Below are positions 38,201 to 49,737 of a DNA stretch of 64,000 nucleotides, in pieces. Origin of the DNA: Paramecium tetraurelia (Eukaryota > Ciliophora > Oligohymenophorea > Peniculida > Parameciidae); NCBI RefSeq assembly GCF_000165425.1, contig NW_001798985.1, forward strand, positions 124,001-188,000, written 5' to 3'. Every line of letters starts with the position of its first letter. Positions within the stretch are counted from its first letter, which is position 1. The position numbers were made by a program, and so were the translations under genes. The notes under the pieces are model-generated. The model saw nothing but the letters and a program-made list of their open reading frames with translations, was not told the origin of the DNA and did no database searches.

Positions 38201-38240
38201 CAGGCTCCTCAGTGCATAAGATAGGTTTATTTTTTAACAT
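35240..38240 (-). CDS. Cyclic-nucleotide-binding-type K+ channel 3, with CCHC knuckle
   Basis: Third and most upstream channel copy. The start MLKNKPILCTEEPVDEDQ at 38240 is followed by an acidic, probably disordered N-terminus. The membrane part includes FYLLFTIPIDLAWPS, LFVLLFFVIHVFACLWFWV and the filter TMFTVGYGDITP. After the C-linker (KRKFNIINNYMQQKN) the CNBD shows LKEGESFGFVSFITG. At 36200-36241 lies the knuckle CFSCKSKTHKAISC, then FKPDRERIIKSA. The tail is longer than in the other copies, ending HSSIKKP. The exon structure of the first 500 bp is uncertain. Highly diverged at the N-terminus, conserved from pore to knuckle. Confidence 0.88.
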
Positions 38241-38307
38241 AATTTATGGTATAATAGCAAAATTATTTTCGACATCATATAAAATAACTGAATGTAATAT
38301 TTGCGAC

Positions 38308-39857
38308 TCATTCCGTAAAAGTTGGCACCAATGGATCGAATCCAAGTTCTTCCACAGGAATTACGAATTCAGCTAATTTACCATCATAAGCCTTAACCAT
38401 ATGAGAATGGGCCTTTCTTATTTACGTTAATTATTATTGCAATTCAGCAATTTATGCTGATTTTTGAACATCAATTTCTTAATACTACCTTGTAATGATA
38501 TCTAGAGTAAGATATAAAAGTTACTTATGGAATTCTGATCAATATTTGCCCCTTGTAAGACTTGATTCAATTGCAATTCCTTGATTTCCAGTTCCTCTTA
38601 TACAGCAGAGGTTTTCTTTTCCAAGATAAGATTCTAGTATATTATGATATATAATTTGTACTTATAAGCCAGTTTTTTATTAGATCGATTAAATTGTTGA
38701 ATTAAATTTATCCTCAAGTGATCTCTTTTCTCTTTCCATATATTGGAAATGCTATAATTTAACTTCATATTCATATTCTAAATTTCTAAACTTCTTTTCA
38801 AGTTCATCTATTTTTAACTTCAATTGTTCCTTTTGTTAAACAACTTGGGCTTGTTCTTCCTTTTCTTTAATTAAGAATTTAATTTCCTCTTTAATTGCCT
38901 TGAGTGGCTCATTCAAATTCTTCGACTCATTTTCAATTGATTACAATAGTTTTTTATCCTTTTCTTCTTTTTTTTGATGATCTGTAATCTCATTTTTCAA
39001 ACTCTTAATCATATCCAAATTGGTTGCAGTGATATCAGAATAGTAATTCTTAATTTCAGTATATTTTTTAGAATGTTCTTTCGTCAATTGTTAAATCCTT
39101 AGATCCTTTTTCTCTTGCAGAATTTTAATGAGATTATTTCTAGCCTCCTCCATTTCTCTTCTCAATTTCTCCATTTTTAAATGATACTTCTCCTTTAAAT
39201 CATTCGCCTATCTTTCAAAGTTCTGCCTTAATTAAGTAGCTTGTCGATCGTATTCAGTTTTGAGTGCAAACATATAATCATTTTAAGCCAAATCAGCTTC
39301 TTTCTATTGAACCTTCAAAGATCGAATGTCAGTCTTTAATTCTCTATCCTTCATTCTATGATCATCTTCTAGTTGTTTTAATGTGACCTCTACATCCTTC
39401 CTTAAATCACTTTGCTGATCCTGATTTTAAAATAACAGATGCTTAATTCTAAAATAGAAAACAACTTATACTTTTATTTATAAAGATTCAACTGCATGAA
39501 GTGATTCTCCTTCAGATCCTGAATTTCTCTTTCCTTGTTAATGAAGTCACTTTTCTTATCATCCAATTCCTTCTTAGCAATAATCCAGTTGTAATTTATC
39601 TTCTCTCTTTCCTATTGATATTAAGAAAGCAATTTCTCTTCTGCATCTATGTCTGTTTTAAGCAATCTTATTTCTTCTCTCATTTATTTCTAGAGAAGTT
39701 TCAATATTATCATACCTTGTACGCTTCATTCTCGACATCATTAACTTATTTAGCCTTATTTTGTGCCTCCAATTCAGCTTCTAAGGATGATAAATGAGGG
39801 AAGAATACTTGATAACTATGGTTTAGCATCTGTTGGCTTTGGTTTGTTCTTGCTCAT
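38308..39857 (-). CDS. Dynein regulatory complex subunit 4 (GAS8/DRC4)
   Basis: Coiled-coil subunit of the nexin-dynein regulatory complex, which controls axonemal bending. The protein starts MSKNKPKPTDAKP. Family-specific stretches are MREEIRLLKTDIDAEEKLL, INYNWIIAKKELDDKKSDF, NKEREIQDLKENH, the highly conserved EIKNYYSDITATNLDMIKSL, and the end EELGFDPLVPTFTE. Introns of 28 and 26 nt near the 5' end and others further on are needed. Length of about 480 residues fits GAS8. The adjacent NSA2 gene has no functional link. Confidence 0.92.
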
Positions 39858-39990
39858 TAAAATAATTAATTATATTTATAAAGCTCATAAAGAATATATA
39901 CTCCTTAGCAAAGAAGAGAACCCATCCAATTCTTAGACTCACTTAATAACACTATTTATTATAATAGATAATTATATGAACTTTTAAAAA

Positions 39991-40821
39991 TCAAACAAGC
40001 AACGTAGCATTAATACATCCATCCAATTCAGGATTGTTTGTTACTTGAGCATACTTGCTCCAAATAACTTTACCAGTTTGAGTTACTAGACCTAATTCAC
40101 TCACATTGACTTCAAGAACTGTTCCTTTAGTGATGACACCAAGTGTAGTATATAAGGCAGATTATGGATTTTTCTTAACTCCCAATAAAGGCAAGCTAAA
40201 AGTAGTTTTGAGTTCAGGATGAGTCACATTAGCCTTCTTAAAACGAAGTCCTGTTGGTCTAATATACCTTTCAAATTTTGGTGGTTTACGAGTAAAGGTC
40301 TCTGGAACAAAACATACCTTGTTTATTCTCCTCTTCCAAGACTTCTATTTTCTCTTTCCACTTTCGATAACCTAAAACATTTCTCCCTCAGACATCTATT
40401 TAACCTTTGCAATAGGAACATCCCACTTGCCTGCTTTCTCTTATCTAAATCATTTAATATAAGACTCTACCTTTTTTGTTTAAGCATGTTTGTCAACACC
40501 TTTGATTGTTGCTATTGCTCTCTATCCAATAAATATGTGGGGACAGCTCCATCTTTTACATCTTCGACATTGACTTCAATATCTTTCTCTTCGTGTGCTA
40601 ACATTTATTTCTTCATGAGTGCCTTCTCCTTAAATCTCTCCTTGTTAAACATTTTGGCCTTTGAATTATTTTCATATATTTACTTTGAGACCCTTAAGAT
40701 TCTATGCTTTCTCTGCTAATTCATGAGGTTGTCTAGCTGCCTTTTTTCTTGCTCTTTCTTCTGTATCAAGTCTTTTTCCAAACCTTTTCTGATGAAGTTC
40801 AATGTAATCGTGTTGTGGCAT
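39991..40821 (-). CDS. Ribosome biogenesis protein NSA2
   Basis: Nucleolar factor of pre-60S assembly (NSA2/TINP1 family). It begins [19 protein letters not shown] and contains [60 protein letters not shown], and the C-terminal block [20 protein letters not shown] with [14 protein letters not shown]. Introns of 25 and 26 nt are removed. About 259 residues, the typical length. Expected to be essential. Confidence 0.95.
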
Positions 40822-40978
40822 TATAAATCACAAGTTTTTATATTTAAAATTTAATAAAATTTCATCATTCAAGTATTTACATCTACTTTTTAAACCAATT
40901 AATGTTTTTTCTAGACCCAAAACCATCAGAAAAGAAAATAACTCAAAAACTATACAGATCTCTAATTATGCACATAAT

Positions 40979-41563
40979 TCATTTTAACTATAATTTCATA
41001 ATCGATTTCTTTACTCCTTTTTTTGTATTTATTGTCTCCTCTTCTACTACCTATAACTTAGTAAGATGATTTTTAAATCCTGCTACTGACCCTCCTACTC
41101 CAAAATAATAGCTCTTATTTATCATTATACATTTTCCATCTGGTCTCAGATGGTTTGCTATAAAATCTTCCACCTTAGGATAATATTCTTCTCTGTATAT
41201 GATTTCTGACGCTAAAATAATGTCGACCTTCTAGAGTTTTAGTGTTTCCCAATCTCCATTCACAAATGAATAGTTCTTGTTCTCCTCCAAATTGTTCAGT
41301 TTCAATTAGGGTAGTATTGCTTACTCGAATGTGTCTTCGTTATAGTCTTAGAAACAAACACTTTTGGCTCCTTATTTCAATGCCTAAATTCCCAACAATC
41401 CTAAACCACATCCCATGTCTATCACATCAAGACCAGCAAGTTATTTAGGGTATTAGAGGAGATCGAAAGTGCATTCCCACAATGTCTAACCACCCTCATA
41501 ACTCCCTTGTATGACATCCAATTTATTGCAATTTTGATATACGATATCACAACATTGATTCAT
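40979..41563 (-). CDS. METTL18-like protein-histidine methyltransferase
   Basis: S-adenosylmethionine-dependent methyltransferase of the METTL18/Hpm1 family, which in other eukaryotes methylates a histidine of ribosomal protein uL3. An intronless frame of 194 residues starts MNQCCDIVYQNCNKLDV. The family-typical GSYEGGQTLWECTFDLLQYP precedes the SAM-binding VIDMGCGLGLLGIQALKQG, then FQDYNEDTFEQAILPQL, SEIIYREEYYPKV and SYYFGVGGSVAGFKNHL. It lacks the N-terminal extension of animal enzymes. Its ATG overlaps the TGA of the upstream small gene (ATGA at 41563-41560). Confidence 0.87.
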
Positions 41564-41784
41564 TAAATTTTATACTCATCATCAATCATTAAGTATTTCA
41601 AATTATTTCTAAACCAAACTTGATTCAAAAACTCTCTCGATAGGTAAAACGCAGCAAAATGACCTATGCCAACGAAGCATCCTGCAATGGCCGGGTATAG
41701 AATCCATTATTGTAAAACCATTAATTTTTTATAAGATATATACTTTTTTTTTCTTTTCATCTTCCACTGTTTCTTAGGAGTCAT
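41560..41784 (-). CDS. Small one-TM protein, unknown
   Basis: A 74-residue intronless frame starting MTPKKQWKMKRKKKYISYKK. A basic N-terminus is followed by one hydrophobic segment (WILYPAIAGCFVGIGHFAAF) and an ordered end (LNQVWFRNNLKYLMIDDEY). A basic head and a single TM suggest a mitochondrial inner-membrane or ER protein; this is inference. Its stop codon overlaps the start of the METTL18 gene by 4 nt. Confidence 0.6.
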
Positions 41785-42163
41785 CAAAACCTTAAACAAG
41801 AAAATAAGCAGATTAACGACTCATATAAAAGAACTTATAATTATTTAATGAATATATATATTATAATTATATTCAACTGATATATTGCATACTACTCTTA
41901 GTTTACAAATAGCTACAATTATTTAATAAATTCAACTTTATTATATAAAGAGAGTCTTTCTTAAACCGCCTGATAGATTCCATAATGAAAAGCCTAGGAT
42001 TTCTAAAGGAACAAAATTTTAGCAAAAAGATATTTTTGTGCTAAACAGTATTTTTGTGAAATTGAAGTGTTTTCCCGGCTTTTTAGTTAAGCCTGCAAAT
42101 AAATAGAATACAAATCGATGCATGTTTATATATTTAAAAAAAAAGTTTTAAATTACAAATTAA
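41785..42163. other. Divergent intergenic region
   Basis: About 380 bp between divergent genes, presumably holding two promoters. A palindromic TATA-like run (tatatatattataattatatt) lies near 41850. No coding frame or RNA is supported. Confidence 0.45.
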
Positions 42164-43034
42164 ATGCCTGTGAAAAGCTTTTCTGTCTTAAAATAACAAA
42201 AATCGGAATTTAAACAATGTTCGATCATAAATAACTAAATTGGTAAATAGGAACTTGAAAGCTTGTAACTAGTAATTTGATATTCTATCATTATTAGATT
42301 CAAAACTTGTCATCTCCATTTTGCGGCATTTCCCAATGTCTGACTTAAAATTGTTGTTTCATTAAAATAAATGAAAAAATAATTCAAGAACCTCTTTAAG
42401 ACATTAAATGCGAATAGATCTTCTCAGAATTAGACAACAATGAATACTACAAATAAACTCTTGTATACACAACTAGTATAAATCTAATAGATATTTTTAG
42501 TGATTGAATTAAAACAGGCTGTCCTAAAAGTTAAACGTTCCTGGAATAGATTGATGATGCCTATTAATGAAATTCAAGTTGATAACCAGCCTAATGAGAC
42601 ATTCAAACTCGGAATTATTGTAAATTTAAATATGTAATTATTAGACCAAAAAATTTATACATCATAATTTTAAAATTAATATAAAGTCATTGTGTAGATT
42701 TACAGCGAAGGTTATCGAGTTGGACTTACCATTCTCAAGCAGTATTAAGATAATATATAAAATAGGTGACATTATTTAATATCATGATGAATCAATTCGC
42801 ATTAATCCAATATCTTTGTTGGTTTAGCGTCAGAAGTAAACTTGTTATGGGGGCTTAAGAGAAATGTTGAATAAAGTTGATAATTGTGAAGAAGTGCAAT
42901 AGATTCTTGAAATGTTAAAAGATTTTCATAGTTAAAATTTGAGCTAATTAATAAGTTGTAATGTTGTGGATAAAGATGTCTACAAGCTTAAATTGCAGCT
43001 CATTAATTTACTTTACAAAAGAATGTAGATGTGA
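42164..43034 (+). CDS. Unknown protein with N-terminal cysteines
   Basis: The frame starts MPVKSFSVLKQQKSEFKQCS and needs three introns (26 nt near 42272, 25 nt near 42477 and 25 nt near 42621). The N-terminal third carries several cysteines (CGISQCLTQNCCF), the middle has beta-like stretches (RFTAKVIELDLPFSSSIKI), and the end is helical (CEEVQQILEMLKDFHSQNL). It ends at TGA 43032-43034. No family recognised. Confidence 0.6.
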
Positions 43035-43205
43035 ATCAATCTTTATCAATTTTGAAATATTTTTGTTTATATTAACATACGGTTATTAATAAATGAGTTA
43101 ATATTATTACTATCTTGTGTAATTTGATATTTCCCCATTAGATATTGAAATTTTAATAACATATTTAAATGATAGAATTGCATTTAGCCTAATAATATTA
43201 AAATA

Positions 43206-44587
43206 ATGTAAGTTGGAAATAATGTAGTAGAAAATCAAAAGAAAGAAGAAAATGAAGAAGAATCAAAAGGAGTTGTGACGATGAAAAGAAGATTGATAGC
43301 TTCGCTTGATCTTTTCTAATTCATGCCTGTTCCTAAAACTGAAATGGTCTCCTCTAAAAGAAGCTTATATGGGAGTCTTTTGATGATAGGATGCTTTTTA
43401 GCCTATTTTCTCTATACTTTCGTTGGTACGCATTGAGATTCTAATTCGAGCATTTGTTACCAACAATAGTCCAACAGTAAATTAGTATTAAGAAATATTG
43501 GAGATTTCAAATATCACTTTACCTGATATTGCTTTTGGATACTTCTATGGAGATCCGTATAATTTCATTTAAGTTATATTTAAGGTTTACAAAAACCATA
43601 AATGACCCTTCTATCTTTTATTTTCAAATGGTTTAAGTTACTAAATTTCAAGATGTCTCCAAGAAAGATGTAAAAACATAAATACCGTTGAAACCTTGCA
43701 ATCCTGATTGGATTCCTGCATCTAATTTCACACTTCTTTGCCCAAAGTAGAATTCAATATTCAATTTCAAGCGAGTCTGCAAACATGTCAGGAGCTCTTT
43801 ACCAAACTCCAGAATTTACTTATCCTAGAATTTAAGTGTCATACTGTACCTCAGGGCACGGGTAGGCCTGTGTAAGTTAGCAAGAAATAGATTAGATCAC
43901 AGCAGGGTATAGATTGTCCATCATATTTGTCAAGTGGGAGAATTTTATTATACGTTCGAGATAATTCACCGAATTTCGATCTTACAACTGGAAAATCTGT
44001 AGAGAGTGTGCCCTATTCTACTTATTAATACTTTCTAATGCCTGGGCTATATCCCAGGACTGAAATATTCTTTTAACTTGAGAAATATACAATCAAACCT
44101 GATTACTTAAGAAGATGGTCGGATGATGTTAGATTATTTTTAAGTACAGAAAAAATTAACAGTTGGATAACAAATGTGACTGTTTATAGCAATGATAATG
44201 CATATTAAATAGGATTTCGATCAGAATTAGTATTTTATAATTAAATTAATTTTAGACTTAATAGATCTCTGTATTGACTTATTAAACTTCATTTGGTATG
44301 ATTTCAATTGTGGGTGCATTTTGGGGAGTTTTGTATCATATAATATATATATTAGATTCTCGACATTTGCGGCTTATTTTTTAATTTATAATAAGAATGT
44401 TTTTTATAGGGAGAATAAATAGTGGGAGGATTTTGGAAAGTAGATTGGAGTTAGAAAAGCAGCTGATGTATTTAATCTAACTGAAGAAAGACCTCATTCA
44501 AAGGTCAATGATTCAATTGTATTTGAAATGACTGAAATTCATCAAGAGAACAATGGCCATTCTAAAAATGAATAGGATGGAATTTGA
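43206..44587 (+). CDS. Two-TM protein with large extracytoplasmic domain
   Basis: Starts MQVGNNVVENQKKEENEEES. The first TM helix is LLMIGCFLAYFLYTFVAFV; the second, MISIVGAFWGVLFSTFAAYF, lies near the end, leaving about 280 residues between them and a cytoplasmic tail with ENKQWEDFGKQIGVRKAAD. The ectodomain has CNPDWIPASNFTLLCPK and SYCTSGHGQACVSQQEI with cysteines that may form disulfides. Several introns of 23-28 nt are removed cleanly. The layout resembles unnamed ciliate membrane protein families; P2X-like topology is noted but no P2X motif is seen. Confidence 0.7.
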
Positions 44588-44936
44588 TTAATTGTTTAAT
44601 TTAAAGATAATTATATCTCATAGAATGAAAATTTTATGAAATCTATACACATCAAGAATGATCAATGTAAATTTCTAGAGTTAGAAACATATACAATATA
44701 TAATATTCAATTTAATAAATACTTATTTTAAAGTCTTAAATATTTGAACCTTCAAATAACATTTGGTTATCTTCTTGGTTAACATTGAATTTATAAAAAT
44801 TAACAACATCAATCTCTAACAAAAAATACCGATAATGTAGCATAGATATTTCCAATTAAATGTTTGTGATCTCAAATTTAATAAGTATTTTATTTTGACA
44901 TATATAATTAAATATTTACATATCTACACTTTAAAA
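44588..44936. other. AT-rich intergenic region
   Basis: About 350 bp between two same-strand genes with nothing recognisable beyond AT-rich runs. Confidence 0.45.
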
Positions 44937-45968
44937 ATGAATTCCAAACCACATTACAATACTCATAAATTAACATTGACTAAGCCCAGCAAGAAATCTC
45001 AATTTTATTCGGACGATGGAGAAAGCACTACGCCTCATTCAATCAACTCTTTCAAACAACATAAATAAGAGTTTTAAACTGATGATTCTGACTGTGGCAC
45101 TCCAATAAGTCCCTCAGGTAAGACCCCACAAAAACCTTAACAATCAAAATTCAAACCAAAACCCTCCACAATCTAATAACTCTTCACAAACACGGCTAAG
45201 AATGTATTGTAAAATAAGTAAACTCATTCAGATGCTGAATTGAAAACCTAAAAATAATACGAAGTCTCCGTAAAAAATCACCCCTTTAGACATTTAATAT
45301 TCGGAGAATCCGTTTCAGAAACTACCCTTAAGAAGCATCTCCTATTGACTTAAAGAGGTTTAATCTATGCAACTAAATGTTTGAAGGGACCCAGTGATTA
45401 ATTTATCAAATCTCGTCAAGTTGAAGTCCCAAAAGAAGAAAACAAATCAAAAGTTCTTCTTCTAGATTTAGACGAAACTCTCATACATTGTTGTGGTAGT
45501 AAAGAGTAAGCCTAAGTTAACATTAATTAAATAAGTTTCAATGTAAGACCCTATACAAATTACTTTTTAAATAAATTATCGTAAGTATATTCAATTTTCG
45601 TATTCACAGCATCCTCGCCTTCTTATGCAAGTATAGTTGTGGATTATTTGGATCCCGATTAAACTAAAATTATCGGAATATTTTCAAGGAATCATTGCAT
45701 GGAAACTAAAAATGGTTTCTTTATTAAGGATTTGAGAACTCTAAAAGACATTGATTTAAGTTCCACACTAATTGTTGACAATTTGGCTCATAGTTTCGGA
45801 CTATAGATTGACAATGGAATACCAATACTTGAGTGGAATTCTGATGAAAAGGATGAAGAGTTGAAGTAATTGGCAGAGTACCTTATAAGAGCCAGTCAAG
45901 TGGAGGATGTTAGAATATTTAATCGAGAGAATCTTCGTTTAAGAGAATTAATCAACTACTAATTATGA
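44937..45968 (+). CDS. SCP/FCP1-type phosphatase
   Basis: HAD-family CTD small phosphatase homologue with an intronless frame of 343 residues. The start is MNSKPHYNTHKLTLTKPSKK. The catalytic motif LLLDLDETLIHCC contains DxDxT, followed by FNVRPYTNYFLNKLSQVYSI, FVFTASSPSYASIVVDYLDP, HCMETKNGFFIKDLRTL, STLIVDNLAHSFGLQIDNGI and LAEYLIRASQVEDVRIF. It is closer to animal SCP/CTDSP proteins than is the copy at 15941-17475 and lacks introns. Its stop lies 27 bp from the stop of the convergent SPFH gene. Substrate unknown. Confidence 0.9.
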
Positions 45969-45995
45969 ATACATATATCAATGTAAATGATTTAT

Positions 45996-46916
45996 TCAAT
46001 TATGATTCATATTATAAGTTAATACAGAGTTAGGATTGAATACTAATTTAGCTTTTTTTTATTTTAATACAGAATTCCAAAATAAATATTGATTAAATTC
46101 TTCTTAACTAAGATTGAGGTTCTTTTGGATCATTTCGTAACCTTTGGATTCAGCCTCCAATAGTAATTTATTGGCTGTTGCCTATGCTGCTTATGTAATA
46201 GTAAATGCATCTGCCTCAGCTTGGGCATTGATGGCAAAGATTTCTTAGTCATTTTCAGCCCTCATTACTAGGATATCGTTTAAAATCATCTATGCTCTCT
46301 ATTCAAATTATTTCATGGTTTTCGTTTGCACTTCAATCTAAGTTTGCACAATGGAATTTTCATATTAATCAGGCAAATCAATATCCAGAATTTGTAGTGA
46401 TACGCAATTAGCATGAGCCTTTTTCAATTCATCCTACAATTGATTTTGCATAACTTGTGTTATGTTTCTCCTGTTGGTCCAATATTTGGGAGCTTCAAAT
46501 TTGCCTGCTGCTTAGAGAATGGTGTCTCTTGCCATTCTTATAAAGGTGGCTTCGTAGTTGAGTCCACCCAAGGCATAGAGTGATGCAATTTCATTCTTGA
46601 TAAGTTGGTATTGAAATGAGACATGTAAACTAAGGGTCAGGCCTTCAGCAGTTCTTGTTTTAAGAGGTTGACTTTGAGCTCTTTTGTCATCGGAAAATTC
46701 AATATTTTATCTGCTGCCTGGAAAGTTAAAGAAGGAGTTGAAGGGCCCTACCAAATATCTCCCTGGAGCATATATTTGTTTGTCGCATTATTTGCTGATG
46801 GAATTACACTGTAATCCCCAATTGGTCACTTCAACAACGTCCCATCCAATAATTAAAATAATCAAGAGAAATGAAGCACAACACACAATAGAACCTATTA
46901 TTATTTATTACTACAT
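45996..46916 (-). CDS. SPFH/Band 7 membrane protein
   Basis: Stomatin/prohibitin-like SPFH protein anchored in a membrane. An N-terminal TM helix (IVCCASFLLIILIIGW) leads into the SPFH domain (DVVEVTNWGLQCNSISKQ, YLVGPFNSFFNFPG, GLTLSLHVSFQYQL, ATFIRMARDTILQAAGKF). A helical part rich in A, E and Q follows (VQTQIEVQTKTMKQFEQRA, NAQAEADAFTITQAAQATA). An intronless frame of 306 residues. Family proteins form ring-like scaffolds in membranes; cellular location here is unknown. Confidence 0.85.
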
Positions 46917-47102
46917 TTTATTTATATGAATTATGGAATGTCAAATGAAGTATTGAAATCTGAAACATCATTATAAATCAATTATATCGAAAGACTTGTA
47001 ATTTAAAATTAGAATGCACAGATTACTTTTATATTTGATTTCATTAATTTTCTTTCATATGTGAGAAATAATTTCTTTGTTATATATAAATCTTATTTAA
47101 TT

Positions 47103-49031
47103 ATGAGCGAAAATCCATTTGAGGTCTTAAAAGAAGACATGGAAAATGAAGAAGTTTATTTAAAAGTAAATGCGATGCATAGGGTGAGAGTTGTAGCCAC
47201 TTTGTTGGGTAGTGATAAAATAAAGTCATAATTAATACCATATTTTGAAAGTAATAGAAATGATTTAAACTAGCTCTGTTAAAGAAAGAAGACGATGAAG
47301 TACTTTTCGCATTGGCTGAAGAATTGGGAACTATTGCGTAATGATATTTGATTATAATTAGTTAAATCATCCCAAATTAATCATCATGCCTCTTGGCATT
47401 GCTTGAATAATTGGCAGGCTTCGATGAAACTGTGGTAAGAGAACAAGCTGTGAGATCCATCACAATTGTATGTGGATTTTTGGGAGACAACGAAATAGCC
47501 AACACTATTGTACCAATGGTAACTTTTTGTTTAACATATTTCATAGATTATTAGATTAGCTTCAAATGATACTAACTTTACATGTCGTGTGTCAGCAGTC
47601 AGTTTGATGTGTCCATTGTATGCCAGAGCAGGCAATCAGAAGGAGAAAATTAGATAGTAATTCAAATTCAAATATTAATTAGAAAGTTTACTGAGTTATG
47701 CAGTGAGGAAACACCAATGGTAAGGAGAGCTGTGGCTACTAAAATTGGGGAAATTGCTTAATTTATGGATAAGATCCATGTGATTCAGGATTTGATTCCT
47801 GTATTAAAACAACTTTGCCAAGATGAATAGGATTAAGTTAGATTATTGTGCATGGAAAGTTTAATGAATATAGCAAAGATCTTAAATAGTGGGGAGAATA
47901 AGACCAATATTTTACCTCTTATTATTTAATCAGCTGAAGATAAATCATGGAGAGTGAGATTGGCATTGTCTAAAATATTTGCAGATGTAACATAATTATT
48001 AATGTCTAATTAGTTAGCAGAAGCTGTGGGCAAGGAAATTGCAGACTCCTCACTTATTTAGATATTCTCTAATTTGTTAAAAGACGTAGAATGTGATGTC
48101 AGAGTCATTGCAGTCAAAAGTTTGGCTAGATTCATCAAGTTTGTGTCACCAGAAAAATTAAATTTGATAGTCCCACTTTTGTAACTCTTAGCGAAGGATC
48201 CATTCTCATAAGTTAAATGTATTGAATATTGTGAATGATAGAAAATGCCTGTGAAGTCATTGGTCAGATTGCTTCACTTTTGCCAAAAGAATACAGTCAA
48301 AGCAAATTATAACAATATTTAATTGAATTGATGGCAGATGACAATTAGGATGTAAGACGAAATGCAGCCAAATCTGCAGGGCAATTTGCAGCTGCCATTG
48401 GTCCAGAGGCTTTGAATCAATTTGTTCCTTTTCTCAAAAAATGTATGGATGATCCAAAATGGAGAGTTAGAAAGGAGACTATGCAAACTATCATTTAATT
48501 GGCCTTGTACGATTTTCAATATTTATGTTTTAAGGACTGTTAAGAATCCTGATGTCTTTAATAAGCAATTGGAATCAGTTTTTGTAATGTTTTTAAAAGA
48601 TAGAGCAGCTGAAGTGAGATCTATGGGATTAAGCTAATTGCCTGCTTTGATTGCTACTTACAAGTAAGAGTGGGCTGTGGGCAACTTCTTATCCAAATGT
48701 GTGGAAACCTTATCTAAGGATGTTGGATCACTCTATCGAATCAATGCACTTTATGCAATCCAATAAATTTCTTTTGCCGTTGATGGCCCAGTTGCTTAGG
48801 ATAGATTATGGCCCATCGTATAGAAGTGCTTGAAAGACACTGTTCCCAATATAAGATTTGTCAGCATCAGGGTTGCTAAATCTTTGTCAAAGAAAATTGA
48901 TAACTAATAAACTTTGAATCAAATTAAATAGTAATTTTCAAATTTAATTATTTCATAGAGCAATTAATGAATTAGTCGAAGACCCAGATAGAGATGTTAA
49001 ATTTTATGCATAAGAAGCGTTATAAAATTGA
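47103..49031 (+). CDS. PP2A scaffold subunit A (PR65)
   Basis: HEAT-repeat scaffold of protein phosphatase 2A. Repeats include ETVVREQAVRSITIVCG, VRRAVATKIGEIAQFMD, DDNQDVRRNAAKSAGQFAAA, DDPKWRVRKETMQTIIQLAL and RAAEVRSMGLSQLPALI, with the paired helices typical of PR65. It starts MSENPFEVLKEDMENEEVY and ends EDPDRDVKFYAQEALQN. At least seven introns of 23-28 nt are removed. About 585 residues, the standard 15-repeat size. Partner B and C subunits are not in the window. Confidence 0.92.
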
Positions 49032-49073
49032 ATGTCCAAAATAATATATATATAATTATATAATTATATACAA

Positions 49074-49697
49074 ATGCAGAAATTAAAAGAATAATGTTAA
49101 GAAGCCTTGAAATTTTCTTCGGATTGTAATATTATTTTATGATTTTTAGTGTAATAACAACTAGTTTAAGTGAAAAAGGATCTCCAAGAGAAAACATAAC
49201 AAATAACTAAATTGTAATCTGTGATTTAGATGATTGATTGTGAGGCATCAGACATCCAAGACTTATTTTGGAAAGTTCAAAAATAAACATTGGTTATCAA
49301 GTAAACTGTAAGAGAAGTCGAACTAAAAAGCGATAAATCAGAATTGATCGAAAAGTAATTTGAAGAGCTACAAGAAAAAATAATTAATCTTGAGGAATTG
49401 GTTTTCACATTTCTTTTCAATAATAAAATGAATATTAAGAAGAACAATAAGAGATCTAGCGATTAGAATAAAGAAAACATTGAAGACAACATCAATTAGA
49501 AAGAAGTTCAAAATAAGAAGAAGAAATATATTAGTACTATTAAGAAAAATTAGAATGAATCTGTTAATAATTTTATCAACGAAGTATCAGATGAGGATGA
49601 GAAGGAAGATTAAAAGAAATATCGAAAGAGATTGAGACGTAACACTGCTATCGATTAATCAAACAACCTGATAAATGATATGTTTAATTTTAATTGA
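49074..49697 (+). CDS. Coiled-coil protein, unknown
   Basis: Starts MQKLKEQCQEALKFSSD and, after a 24-nt intron, continues as a coiled coil (VQVKKDLQEKTQQITKLQS, TVREVELKSDKSELIEKQ), then a lysine-rich tail (NQKEVQNKKKKYISTIKK, RKRLRRNTAIDQSNN). About 197 residues; possibly nuclear because of the basic clusters. Starts 43 bp after the PP2A-A stop. No family recognised. Confidence 0.65.
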
Positions 49698-49737
49698 TTT
49701 TCCTATACATATTATTACTCAATGAGTTGCTGATTGA

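Noticed and set aside
43080..43205. Possible extra 5' exon upstream of the two-TM gene
   Set aside because: The stretch has no in-phase ATG that joins cleanly and the start at 43206 gives a full protein.
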